A DNA stretch of 64,000 nt, taken from Onchocerca volvulus. Lineage: Eukaryota; Nematoda; Chromadorea; Rhabditida; Onchocercidae. Below are positions 1 through 11,175 of the stretch, piece by piece (within the stretch, counting starts at the first letter, position 1; each line of letters starts with the position of its first letter). The position numbers and the translations under genes were made by a program. The notes beneath the pieces are model-generated. The model was given only the letters and a program-made list of their open reading frames with translations, had not been told where the DNA came from and did not search any database. The stretch is from NCBI GenBank assembly GCA_000499405.2, contig HG738136.1:2024646-2088645 (forward strand). The letters are read 5' to 3'.

Positions 1-1675
1 TTTCAATTCTTTCTAGTAATACTATTATTATTTGTAAAGAAATAATAATTCACCGAGAATTGTTTTTTTTTTTTAGCAAATTTCATTTCAGAAATAATTC
101 TTCCATATGAAAAAAAACAAGCTAAAATTAGAATTATTTCTGAAATGATTAAAAAAAAAAAAAAGAGAAAATATAGTTTCGCCAGTATCAGACTTTAAAT
201 CATTTCAATCTTTTCGAAATAGTTTATCTATGGCAGCAAGAAACTGTTGAAACATTTTTTTTTTCTTTTTTTGTGAGGAAATAATTGAAATTTTTAAAAT
301 AAGACAATTTTTATTCATAAAATTTTATTGATAGTTTAATAGACATGAAAGAGAACCCTTCCAGTTCCTGAATGATGGACTTTTTGGCTCATATCTGGCA
401 TAGTTGGCTCCTTTTCATAATCTAATACTTATTTAATTTCATCCATACAAAAATAAAAGCCATAAAAGCCAATAATATGGCTTTTATTTCTGAGATTTTC
501 CATCTTTCGCTAATTTAACAAATTATTCATCCATTTGATTCAAATTTATTTTGAAGGTTTTAACTTCTTGCGCACATCTGAAATTCTTGAAGCTAAAATT
601 ATACGCAAATATTTTCTAAATTAAATTTTTTTAAAAAAAGCTATTAGCTAAGTGAAGCCAAATGAAGAATCAAATGATGAATTTTCTCCATGCACAAAAT
701 ATTTTTTAGTGTACGAAAAAGACAACTTCCTCATGATAATGTTTATTTGTGTTGTTGCCATTTTGTTACCTCATTTTTAATCAATGCTCCGAGATTTTTT
801 ATGTATGTCTGTAAAGTGTTGAATAAGACTATGATTACGAGTTTTTCCATACGAACTGAAAATTTGATCGATAGTTCGTAAAGTAGTATAAATAAATTTT
901 TGTAAGATTCATTAACATTAATTTGATAATAATAAAATAATAGATTTATAATTTTTATTTAATGATAAGTTCTACTACAATATAAACATATAATGGTTGA
1001 AATGAATCTCTATTATCTGACATGAATGTTAAATTATATATTAACAATTTAATACTATATTTTTGATATTTAGAAGAGAGATGATGTAAGCAAAGAGGTA
1101 AATGATGTATGATATAAGTAACTTTGATGAGAAATGATGTAAGTAAGAAGTAATGAAATTATAAATTTAAATTAATGCTAAATTGCTAAATTTATCAATG
1201 ATAAGATAATTTATCTGGGTAGTAAACATTTAAATTCTTCCGTTTTTTTTTTTCCTAATATTATGTTTATTTCAACGATTCAATATTCAAGAAAATTTAT
1301 ATGAATTAGGAAAAATTCTCTAAATTTCAAATTTACATATTTAGAATAGTAGAATCTAGCTTCATCGAATAGATTTGCTAATGAGCAAGTTCATGTGTAT
1401 TAACTATTTCCTTGATCTAAATCTGAATTTCAAACTTTATGTTACATATGGTATACGTCAGCGACTTAAAATGAAATAGAAAAGGGACCAATTCCATTTG
1501 ATTTTAATTCATTAAGCATAGGAAAAAGTACAAATAAAGAGGAAAGAAGAGATAAAAGAAAACATGAAACCGAAATTTTTTTTTGAAAATCGATATGATT
1601 TGAATTTCTAATGGATTACAAATGACCGCAAAAGATCTATAAATGGGATGAAAATAAAGTACTAAGTAATAAAAA
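1..1675. other. gene-free AT-rich flank
   Basis: I see no supportable exon here. The short open frames lack splice-compatible neighbours and recognisable protein. The stretch holds homopolymer A/T runs and the inverted repeat listed separately at 83-148. It lies downstream of the ferrochelatase gene, so part of it may be that gene's 3' UTR. Confidence 0.5.
83..148. repeat. 19-bp perfect inverted repeat (hairpin)
   Basis: Bases 83-101 and 130-148 are exact reverse complements around a 28-base spacer. The left arm contains ATTTCAGAAATAATTCTTC (85-103, running just past the stem), which occurs again unchanged at 13849-13867. It could be the core of a small foldback or MITE-like family, or a structured RNA. 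No promoter or coding context is visible. Confidence 0.7.
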
Positions 1676-4214
1676 TCAAAGAAAACATTGAATATGTTTC
1701 CGAGAGAGTGTTTCAAGGATATCGATTGCCTCGGAGCTGTCATTCAAACATGGCACATAAACAAACTCTTCTCCACCGTGCTTCCTAAAAATTTAAACTT
1801 GAATTGAATGGAAATCCGAAACTTTACACACATAATTACAATACACTGCCCATTCTTTGACGAAATCTCAATCATAAAATTAAATACCGAAAAGAATCGG
1901 CAAGTTGAAGCTCTAATTCTTCCGTTGTTTCCAAACAATCACTGAAGAAACCGGGTGAAATTACCATGATTCGTTTGACTCCATGCCTCAAAATTGGAAA
2001 AAATAAAAATTAGTTAAAATTCCAATTATTCAATTTCATGAACTATTTGAACTTTCCTGAAGAAGGCGAATCTATTTAAAATTGTAACAGCTTTATTATT
2101 TTGGTAAGTTAAATATCAAAAAATTTAATTTCGTTTTTATTTAAGGGAAAAAGTTGGTTAAAGTTATTAGCAGTAAAGTTTTACAAAGAATAAATCGTTC
2201 AAAATACTTGGGGAGAAAAAAAAAATATTTTATTACTTATTTGATCTTCTCTTAAATTGAGCTCCAACATGTTCGATCTTGTCAAATCATGGTGGTAAAT
2301 TCTTCTTCTTTTATTTTTCTTTTGAAATGAATAATCTAATAGAAGTTTCTCGTGATATCATGAGGTAGTTCAAAATTTTGCTTTGATCCTAAAAATTTAC
2401 TTGACCAGTTGTAAGACCGTATCTTCAGTGTATGGTTTCAACCATTCTCCAGGTCCAAATTTAGACTGGAATGTCGTTATTAAGTCACAGTTAGAAGTTT
2501 GCCAACCTTCCCTGAAAAAAACCATAGAATTAATTTCACACTAGGTATATTCGAAATAGTTGGAATTGCAACAATATATATATATATATATAAAACATCT
2601 AATGATTTACTGAAATTAGTTTACCGATTTAAAGGATGATTTAAAAGTTTTTTGATTGAAATAATTAGATTGTTGTGTAGATGTTGTGTTATATTTTCTC
2701 AGTTCATTAAATACAAACCGTAAGAGTTTTGTTGTATATTTGCATTGGAAACCGTATGGATCACCACTGGATTGATATGACAAGGGTATCCCATGATATG
2801 AAACAATAATTACTTGCGGTGGTGCTTGAAATCTTTTTAGAGCGGAGTTCAGATGTTTGAGAAGTGCCTTGACGTACAATTCGTTATCATAAAATGGTTG
2901 TACCACGGACAAAATCATCTGATGACGTTGCTTCATCAGGCAACGACAAGTCTAAGATTTGAAAAATAATAAAATATTGAAAGTTCTGGCGAGAAATTAG
3001 GAAAGTCAATAAAAAATATTCGTAGAGGGAATGGGAAACGCGAAAGAAATAATCATTAAAAGAAGATTTTTTTTATATCAAATTTGTTGTTGTAAATAAT
3101 GTGTAAATACTAAAATTCCATTAAATTGTTATGAGTCTTGAATAACTCAACGAAAGCATATGTATATATCATCGCAATAATACATAATGAAACTTACTTC
3201 ATCGAAAATGGAGGCACTTGTAACAGCGGAGAATTGTGGAAATAAGGGAAATATAATAAGCTTGTCACATCCTGAAATTCTTAATTTTCTTCCATGAAAA
3301 TTTCAGGCAAAGCTTGATTACCGCACAAATTTTAAAATTTCAAGTCTAAAAAATTCCTTTTTGAATTTTATAATTTTTTTAAAATAAAACAAAAATAATT
3401 TAAGTTTTATTAAAATCAATTATAGAGGTAAACGGTCTCAAGAAATGAAATATTTCTTTATCTGTAATTTTGTTCAACATGGAAAAAAAAAGATACCTTT
3501 CTCTTCCAATTTATGTATTCGAGAAGCAATTGATGGTTCACCATACCGAAAAGCCCAGTCAACCATAATCTGAACAATAAAAAATCATTTCCATTTTTCA
3601 ATTATATGATGAGGTATTACTGAAAAATCTTCGGAGCATAACAAAGATTAAGACGGGCTTAGAAATATGATATCTATGTCATTATATTTATTCATCTTTT
3701 CTAATCACCAATTAATGTTACTATTAATTTTTGTTATTATTTTTTCCAAAACTGATAAGTATTGTAATATTACCGACTGACTGCATAAACGATCAGCCAA
3801 TTTAGCTGCTTGATTACGGGTCATAGTGCGTAGTGGAGATTCATTCTGTACCGTATTCCAAATCGATCTAAATAACATCTCTATTATATCCTTTTTTATC
3901 GTTTGCATTATCGAAGGGCATTTTGTAAAAGTATTAAAAATAATAAGGATGACAATATGTACAACTTGTAAAATTTTATTAAATTTAGACTAAATTTTTT
4001 CAAACAAATTATGTTACTTGTAACATTTCCCTGAGCTAAATGGTTTTCCTGTCAGAATAAATAAATGCAAGATGGGCCACCAGAAGATTCGGGGTAATTC
4101 AACGACTCGTCGATCACTAAGAAATTCCTGCAGATAACGTCTCATCGGCCAATAACCGTAACCAGATGGTGTACCGGTATTTACTACAAGTACACCTATC
4201 TTCTTTCTCAATTC
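1676..4214 (-). CDS. ferrochelatase, bacterial-type, eight exons, 5' end unresolved
   Basis: Ferrochelatase inserts Fe(II) into protoporphyrin IX to make heme. Exons (-): 4214-4018, 3867-3774, 3569-3497, 3271-3198, 2951-2719, 2511-2401, 1986-1888, 1784-1676. All phases agree and give 329 codons, about the length of bacterial HemH. Visible landmarks are the N-terminal VNTGTP loop, VDWAFRYG, PLFPQFSAVT, SYHGIP with the catalytic His (residue 199, counting from GAA at 4214), FQSKFGPGEWLKPYT, PGFFSDCLETTEE with the catalytic Glu (280), and VPCLND near the end. The protein looks closer to alphaproteobacterial HemH than to animal FECH. A laterally acquired ferrochelatase is established for filarial and some other nematodes. 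The first exon opens after TTTCAG with GAA-TTG and no in-frame ATG, so a short upstream exon or targeting-peptide exon is missing from this model. The TAA at 2397 lies inside a GTAAAT donor and is not the true end. Confidence 0.9.
2574..2592. repeat. (AT)n microsatellite
   Basis: About nine AT dinucleotides in the intron between ferrochelatase exons 5 and 6. Confidence 0.9.
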
Positions 4215-4394
4215 CTGAAATAAATATTGAAATATAACTAACTAAAAACAGTATGTAGCCTATATGAGAATGATTTCATCGACTGATATTTTTATGGGAA
4301 TAGATACTGCACTAAGTGAAACGATGAGACAAATCAATAAAGAGTTCACCATCATGATATGTTCACAAAAAATGATGACAGAATTCTTTAACAG

Positions 4395-4522
4395 TCAGTA
4401 AAATTTGAGTTCTTTTTCTGGAATATCTAAAAAACTATCAAGATATTCACTGTCATATGCTACTGACAGCTGGCATAACAACAGACAATATATTTTAATA
4501 CCGATCTCTCGTAAGAGATCTG
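4395..4522 (-). CDS. unidentified terminal (or alternative ferrochelatase) exon
   Basis: An open segment follows an excellent acceptor (a long T tract, then GTTATAG). It reads DLLREIGIKIYC and, further on, DSFLDIPEKELKFY before a TGA. It lies only 180 bases upstream of the first recognised ferrochelatase exon. Two readings fit. It may be the last exon of an upstream gene. Alternatively, an internal donor (CTGTCA, then GTAGCA), which is phase 0, could join it to the GAA-TTG-AGA exon and supply a ferrochelatase N-terminus. No AATAAA is seen between it and 4214. I do not recognise the protein. Confidence 0.4.
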
Positions 4523-5193
4523 CTATAACAAAAAAAAAAAAAAAGAGAGGAAAAATGACCATTTGAAAAAAATTTACGAAATAAACATCCGAAAAAATTT
4601 TCCAAAAAAAAAAGAGAATGGAAAATTTTTCGTTTTTGAAGAATATTTCTAGCAATTCAGCATTAATTTTAATCTGTGATCAAACCATCGAAAGGATTTT
4701 ATTTCAAAAGATAATTAGAAATGATATGACATATTTTTGATCATTGCCTTGATATAACGTACTCAAGAAATATTCGGAGTCGAAAGGAGAAATTGTTAGA
4801 GTAAATTACAGAATTTTTTGGCTATAGATAGATCAATTAGCGATAATGCTATCTCTTATCTCGTAATAAAATGGATAGTTAGGATTTAATTTCATGCAAT
4901 AAAAGTGAATAATTTGAGATAATTTTAAATGATAAATAATAAACAAGCCGGTATTGATTCCTTTCCAGTGATAAGATTGGGAACTTCATTATCAACCCAT
5001 GAAATTATATATCGTCGAATTACAAACCACATTTCACTATTTTTAAGTAGCGTTTCTATAATAAATTCATGTATCGCCCGTATGTGACACACCAGTAGCC
5101 TTCCTATAAACATAATTATGTTCAAACAAAAGCAATATTAATGTGCAAATTTTATCTATGACTAAAGTCCACGTCTTATAGAATAAATAATAC

Positions 5194-5339
5194 CAATAAT
5201 TATCAACTGATAAGTGATTGACAACGCACTGATTCTGGATGCTGTTGATAAAACGTACTGCTAAAGTTCGGCCAACATAATGTCTATGGATCCGAGAACG
5301 AATTTTAGGAAATTCTTCAAGGGTAATTACATGATTGTG
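5194..5339 (-). CDS. unidentified coding-like exon
   Basis: A 48-codon open stretch includes VITLEEFPKIRSRIHRHYVG and then GRTLAVRFINS. It has the amino-acid texture of a real protein and ends at a TTG, then GTATTA donor in phase 2. The upstream acceptor (GAG before CAC) is weak. It could connect through a very small exon near 5090 to the 4395-4522 exon. The family is not recognised. Confidence 0.35.
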
Positions 5340-5345
5340 CTCATG

Positions 5346-5500
5346 TTATTGCTCGATGGAGAAAGTGGGTGTATTTTCGATTGATCGCTTGTTGTTTTTC
5401 CACTCGGCTTTTTTTCTTTCCATCCATTCAACAATTCTTTCAGTGGAGAGAGAAAGAGGATTTTTATGTGATGAGAGCAAACGATTGATATTCAGACTTC
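5346..5500 (-). CDS. possible terminal exon, lysine-rich
   Basis: After an ATTTTAG acceptor, the frame reads through STERIVEWMERKKAEWKNN and stops at TAA. It overlaps no other credible frame, and its charged composition is unlike the AT-noise around it. No upstream partner exon was found, so this is weak. The opposite strand of the same bases is also open (5335-5610) and is not favoured. Confidence 0.2.
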
Positions 5501-5510
5501 CTAAAATTAG

Positions 5511-7034
5511 ATCACCAAGTATTTCTGTATTTTTGAAATGCGAAAATTTCATTACAATTTATTCTTCAATTGCTTTCATTTTCAACTATTATGATATGAT
5601 GCAATGTTAATTCAGCATTTGATACGGTTTAATATGATATTGTTGTATTCATAAATATAGACAGTATCATAGATTACAATAAAGATGATTATCATATTTC
5701 TATAAAATGCCTATATTATCTTTCTTCATTTTTAGTAAGAATAATATTACAAAACAATGATTATGATTACAATAATATATGATTGTGATTTATGATTTAT
5801 GATTATGATTATCAGAAATTTCTCGAAGAAATCATTTAAAAAAAAAGAGAAATATTTAACATTCAGTGGAATTAGAATTAATCAAATCTTATCCTTATCA
5901 CGAAAAAAATATAACGTGTACGTGTATAGTACGTGATAATACGTGACTAATTTACCAACCATTTCGCACTACCGAAAATAACATCATAGGACAGTACAAT
6001 CGTTATAACTCAGTAACGCATACATTCCCTGAAGAAAGAAGTACCACTGAAAACATTGATGACATTTTGAGAATGTATGAGTGAGAGATTGAGAGTAATG
6101 GGGAGAAGAGAGAGAAAAGAGCATGAAGGAGGAATAGAAAATTCGTGGAATAGCATGTTGTTGGAGATTGAAAAGAAAAAGTCCAGAAGGTTATGCACTC
6201 GCTGGAATGATTCAAAGTTGGAAAGTCTTCTTTGATGAAGGAAATTAGAAGATACGAGAAGTTTTGGGGATAAATGAAGACAATCTAAGGAGGTACAATT
6301 ATGACTTATCGATTTAGGTGAGAAAATTACCCTATATGAAAGCGAATAATGGATGAAATTTGAATTTATAAAATCGAATTGAATTAAAATTGATTAATTG
6401 GAACAAAATATTCAATAGCAATAACATACTCTATAATTTTATATATTTTTTTGATTTATAATTTAGCAAAAATGCAAATCATAACAATGAAATCTTATTG
6501 ACTAATATTTTATTTATAAAGAAAGAAATATTTTAAAAAAAAAGATTATTCCATGAAAAAATTGAATTTGGTCATTTTTTTGCAGAAACTTAGGATAAGC
6601 AAGAACAGAAAAGAGACTATATTAATATGGAGTTGAAATTAGGCTGCAACAAATTAATTAATTAATTTGCTATTTTATGTAAATTCTTAATCTGGCTAGA
6701 TTTATTTGTTCAATTTTCTTAATCGTTTAGTTTTATTTTCTCTTGTATATGATTAAAGATCTAATCAATAATTTCAACTTTTAACATCAAATGGATTGTG
6801 TATTTAGTTTTTGAAGTTTATTATTTATAATATGGCAAAGAGATGGATCATCTTTCAAAAAAGTACTTGTATTTTTCAGTTATTCAAATTCAATTTTGAA
6901 TTGGTCGAATTTGAAAAATTTTGGGAAAAGTTTCCGAAGAAATATCGATCGTCTTTTTTGAATTATTATTATTATTGACGACAAAATAAAATTTATCTTT
7001 AATCTAATACGTACCTGATTGCAAATGTCCTAAA
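5511..7034. other. intergenic, promoter side of the 7-kb gene
   Basis: No exon can be supported. The segment 5760-5815 is a degenerate ATTATGATT-type low-complexity run. Bases 5911-5946 carry four closely spaced ACGTG cores (acgtgtacgtg and two further copies), which could be bHLH/bZIP-type sites. The rest is AT-rich filler up to the ATG at 7035. Confidence 0.4.
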
Positions 7035-10000
7035 ATGGAGCAGCAAGTAATTTTATCGGAAGATCAAGAGATCCAAATGCCCATTGACACAGATGAATTT
7101 AATAAGCAGGATAATGGAAGCCGACGAGAGGAGAAACGAGAACCTGAGGTCGAGAGTACTTCAACAAGTACTGAAGATGGAATGTGAGTCATTAAATTTA
7201 AAATTTTACAAGTTTTATAAGAGATTGGTTCCTGCAGAAACATCTTATTTATCATCTCATTCCCGTATATTTTCCTATAACCTATGAAATCATTGTACTT
7301 TTGCAATATATAAATTCCAGATTTCTAATTTTGATAAGTGGATGACGTAAGAACAGTTTGTGAAGTGTAAAATAAATTTTTTGATACCATCATAGACAAA
7401 ATATTTGTACTGCAATACAGTACTGTTATACTGAGGTCATGGTATTTGAAAATTATTTTTTATGAAATGTTGTAGATGGCTTGCTTACATAGATTTTCTA
7501 TTTTGAAGATATTTGTAAGATATAATTTTTAATGATATATCTCTGATCATTTCCATGCAGTGTTTTTACATATTTCAGCAATTCTTTTAATATACAAATT
7601 TATGCATAAATTTTTTTAGTTCGTTGCCTATTGTGGATGGTGTTATCTACAACTATAAATATATATCCAAAGTTAAAGATTTACCGATCAAAGATATGAT
7701 CAGCAAGTAAGTTACTTCGTTTGATTCTGCTGACTTTTATTTTGTTTAATTTCTTAAAATTATTCGGTAAATAGGAATTTGTTTTAGCATATTTCGATAC
7801 CACTTCATTTTTTAAAATGCTTTAATTTTTCTATTTCAACAAAGTGTGATATTATAATGCAGTTAAATAATTTTGGTTCTTCGGAATTTACTTTAGAAGC
7901 ATTCTTTCATTTATTCAAAACAGATCTTAACTGGTGACAATATTAATAGCAGTTAAATTCGTATTTTTCAATTAATATGATGTATTGATTATTTGAGGAG
8001 GGAGAAAAAATTGATGACATGTATAAATTCTTTTTGTTATAAGTATTGGTGAGTTTCCTTGCTGAATCGCAAATGTTATTTTGTCCAACTTGAAAGTCCA
8101 ATATTGTTTGATAGCTATCAGAAAGTGCATATACAAGTATTTTGAGTAGTTCTGAATATGTCTGTATCAAATTATTCCTTCCTATATCTTTAGAAATGAC
8201 TTAGAATATTGTAATATTTTTTACAGTTATTACAATGATAGATTTGCACTTTTCATCATCGGTTCATCATCTTATGTGGTCAACGTTTGATATGATATGT
8301 GTTTTCAGTTCTGTGAAAAGGAATATAAGATTACCGAAAATTTATTTAACCGGTCGGCCTTTTGAAATTTCTTTCCTTCTGGATACGGATTTCATTTCGG
8401 AGCGAGATCTTTGGGTCGACAATTTAGGTATATTTCTTTTTATCAAGTGACTTTTCACATATTTGTCATGCATTTGTTTCATTTCGTTTTGATAGCAATT
8501 TGAAGAATTATGTAATTTTACAAAAGATGATTCATTTATAAAAGAAAGAAAAGTGAAAAATTCATACTATGCATAATAATAATTTATATAAAAGAAACAG
8601 TTTTTATTTATATCTCAAAATAACAGTGCCAAAAATACAGTGTGAGATAATAGAATTCTTCTTATCAACAAAAAGAACAAAAGAATTATAGTACATTAAT
8701 TAGTTCTAATGATAAAGTTAAATATCATTTTCACTTTTATGTTATTATAATATTTTCAGAATTTTTTTCTTTCTACATAATAATTTCATAGTATAAACTC
8801 TAACATAATTAAAAAGTTTTTTCAATTTAAATTATTCTTTGTTACCATCAGAAATGAAATTAAGAAAATTAAATCAGATTGCAGGTTCCTGGGCTGGTAC
8901 TGTACGAAGGCCAACCTGTAAAAATATAAGAGTTAATGTAGCAGGTGTTCCGGACACCAAACATCCATATTATATTATTAGGAAAAAGTATGGCAGCCAT
9001 CCTCATTCAGATCCACCTCTTGGTTTAATGAAATGTTTATGTTATTTGACCCGAGATGGACAAGCAACAGGAAATGCTCTACTGTCATACAAATGTTTGG
9101 AGAATTGTAATCTGCAACCACGTCCTCATGGGAATAATAAGCATAGCCAAAGTCCGTACATGAGGACGTATCCATCAACTTTGCTAAAAATTAAGGAACG
9201 AATCGGATCACAAAGTCCAGCAACTATTTGGAATGAGCTATCGGTTGATTCGACTGGTAATATGGATGCACAAGCGACACTTCGGGATAGAAAACAGGTT
9301 TATAACGCTCGGCCGCTTCGAAAAAAGTCAGCAGGTATACTATCATTTTTTCGTTTCTAAAATTTCCCAACACTACAATTTTAGAAAATATGTGGTTTAG
9401 TGAACAACAATTACGTATTCACTTTTATCCATCCCTATCTTTTAGTTAATTTTAGCTTTGGTTATTTTTCTTTTATGATGGACTTTTGCGTTGCTCTATA
9501 ATTGAATCGCATGAGATCTACTTATGATTATATCTCATAAAAAGCTAAAATCATATCTTTTACACCACTGGTAATTTCATGAATGTTCTCTGATAACTTC
9601 ATTCATACCTTTTAATTGTAAGTAACATTTTTAACATTTTAGAGTAACATTTTAGCTTTTTATTTCAATGATATAAAATAAGTGTCAATGATTTTTGATA
9701 TACCATTTGGTGCGAGGATAGTGAAACAGTTTTTCTTTTCTGATTATAGCAACAAAATCATGAACTAAAAGTTTGAAATTTGCAGATGAAACGGAGAATA
9801 CATATGGTAAGAGCAAAATAGATTATAGCAGAATAATACTGTGCTTTTCCTGTCGATTTCATTATCTTTTCACTTTAGATCTACAAATGCAAGATGACGT
9901 TAACCATCTCAAGCTACGTGTAGCAGCATTGGAAGAGCAAAATAGCAAGTTGATATTTACGAATGCTAGTTTAATGGAATTAGTAAACGATTTACGTAAA

Positions 10001-10883
10001 GCGAAACAAGAACTTGAAGCAGAAAATCGTCGCATGAAGGAAGATAGTCATCAAGAAAGAACAAATGGTATGAATATTTCTATCCAATTCTTTCAGATAA
10101 AAACTTTTTCTCTTTTTATAACTGAATTAGTTTAGGGAATGTAGCGAAATGTGATGGAGAAATCGGAAAATATTTAAAAATGGATGTTTGAATAATTTAT
10201 TAAAATTTTTCAAGCATGATTTTTTTTTTGTTATGAAAATTTTCAACTTTGTTGAAATGAATAAGTTGGCCAGATCCACAAATAAATGAAAATCAAATGA
10301 AATTTTTTTTGTCTTGATTTTTTCATTGGTTTTAGTTTAGGAAGCTGAAACGTTGTTTCTTATTTACTTAATATAGGAATGGTCTTTAAATATCACGTCC
10401 CTATTCATTAATGGAGCTACATTTCGATAAGTAATTGAATGGATATTTTAAATTTTACTTTATTTCTTACGCTTCCTTTATCTTTATTGTTGATCAATTT
10501 AAGACTGAAAGTTTTGTTTTTTGTGCTGAATGTCATAAGTGGGTCTGTAATTGCAAGATATAACGTTGATTTTTCTGAATAATCCTGAAGATATTCGATT
10601 GTACAGTAAAAGTAGCAGAAGATCTTTACGCATTAGTTTTAAATTTTCTAATTATTTTCTATTTGTAAACAAAATCTCTTTTCCAGGTTTATTATTTTCG
10701 CATCCTACAATACTTAGTTATTCGGGGCAACATGCAGATAAGACTACAGCTGGTATTTATGAAACGGGAACAGAAACAACGGTAATGGGTCGTGATCGAT
10801 GTATTGAAGCATGTCGAATACAGGAACCTCCAACCATAAATCAAGCAACATGCTTTGCAGCTGTTCCAGGTCATAAATACTAA
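7035..10883 (+). CDS. uncharacterised protein with coiled coil, seven exons
   Basis: Exons: 7035-7183, 7620-7706, 8309-8427, 8852-9334, 9786-9806, 9879-10067, 10687-10883. All phases agree, giving 414 aa. I do not recognise the family. The N-terminus is acidic (residues 1-50). The large exon 4 encodes a Cys/His-containing basic region (KKYGSHPHSDPP, then CLCYL and KCLENC), followed by a stretch with SPATIWNEL and RKQVYN that faintly recalls FLYWCH/MULE-linked nematode proteins. Exons 5-6 carry a heptad-rich coiled coil (VNHLKLRVAALEEQNSKL, ending ELEAENRRMK). The tail ends GHKY. Exon 5 is a 21-nt microexon. The combination of a basic putative DNA-binding region and a coiled coil suggests a nuclear regulator; that is inference. 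A decayed copy of intron 2 and exon 3 lies at 16.1-16.3 kb. Confidence 0.75.
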
Positions 10884-11122
10884 TAAGAATATTGCCGGAT
10901 GCTTTTTAATATCGCAAATGTATTGTATTTGATAATAATATATTTCCAAACCTTCTGAAATCTACTCATTTTTAATCGGCATCAGTGCATTCAAATATCG
11001 TAAACTTAAGAATTATTGATAAGTTAAGTAAGATGTGCCTAAAAATATGGTCCTGCATTTTGCATTCTGATTGCTTCTGTTCATATTAGGATATGTATTT
11101 TATAGATAGCATTTCTTGTTTT

Positions 11123-11175
11123 AGAAATAAAATAATAGCTTGTAGCTTTGAGCTACAAGCTATTATTTTATTTCT
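11123..11175. repeat. 25-bp perfect hairpin with 3-base loop
   Basis: Bases 11123-11147 and 11151-11175 are perfect reverse complements separated by TTG. The stem begins 240 bases after the stop of the 7-kb gene. It contains AATAAA on both strands (11126-11131 and its mirror), so it could act as a bidirectional 3'-end signal or a structured 3' UTR element. The three-base loop is too tight for a normal miRNA precursor. Confidence 0.9.

Noticed and set aside
2397..2399. TAA read as the ferrochelatase stop codon
   Set aside because: It overlaps a GTAAAT donor. Splicing there in phase 2 joins exons at 1986 and 1784 that encode the missing PGFFSDCLETTEE and VPCLND blocks.
8227..8284. Apparent exon reading YYNDRFALFIIGSSSYVV in the 7-kb gene
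   Set aside because: It would need a 24-base intron to reach the next exon and puts that exon out of frame; exon 2 joins 8309 directly in correct phase.
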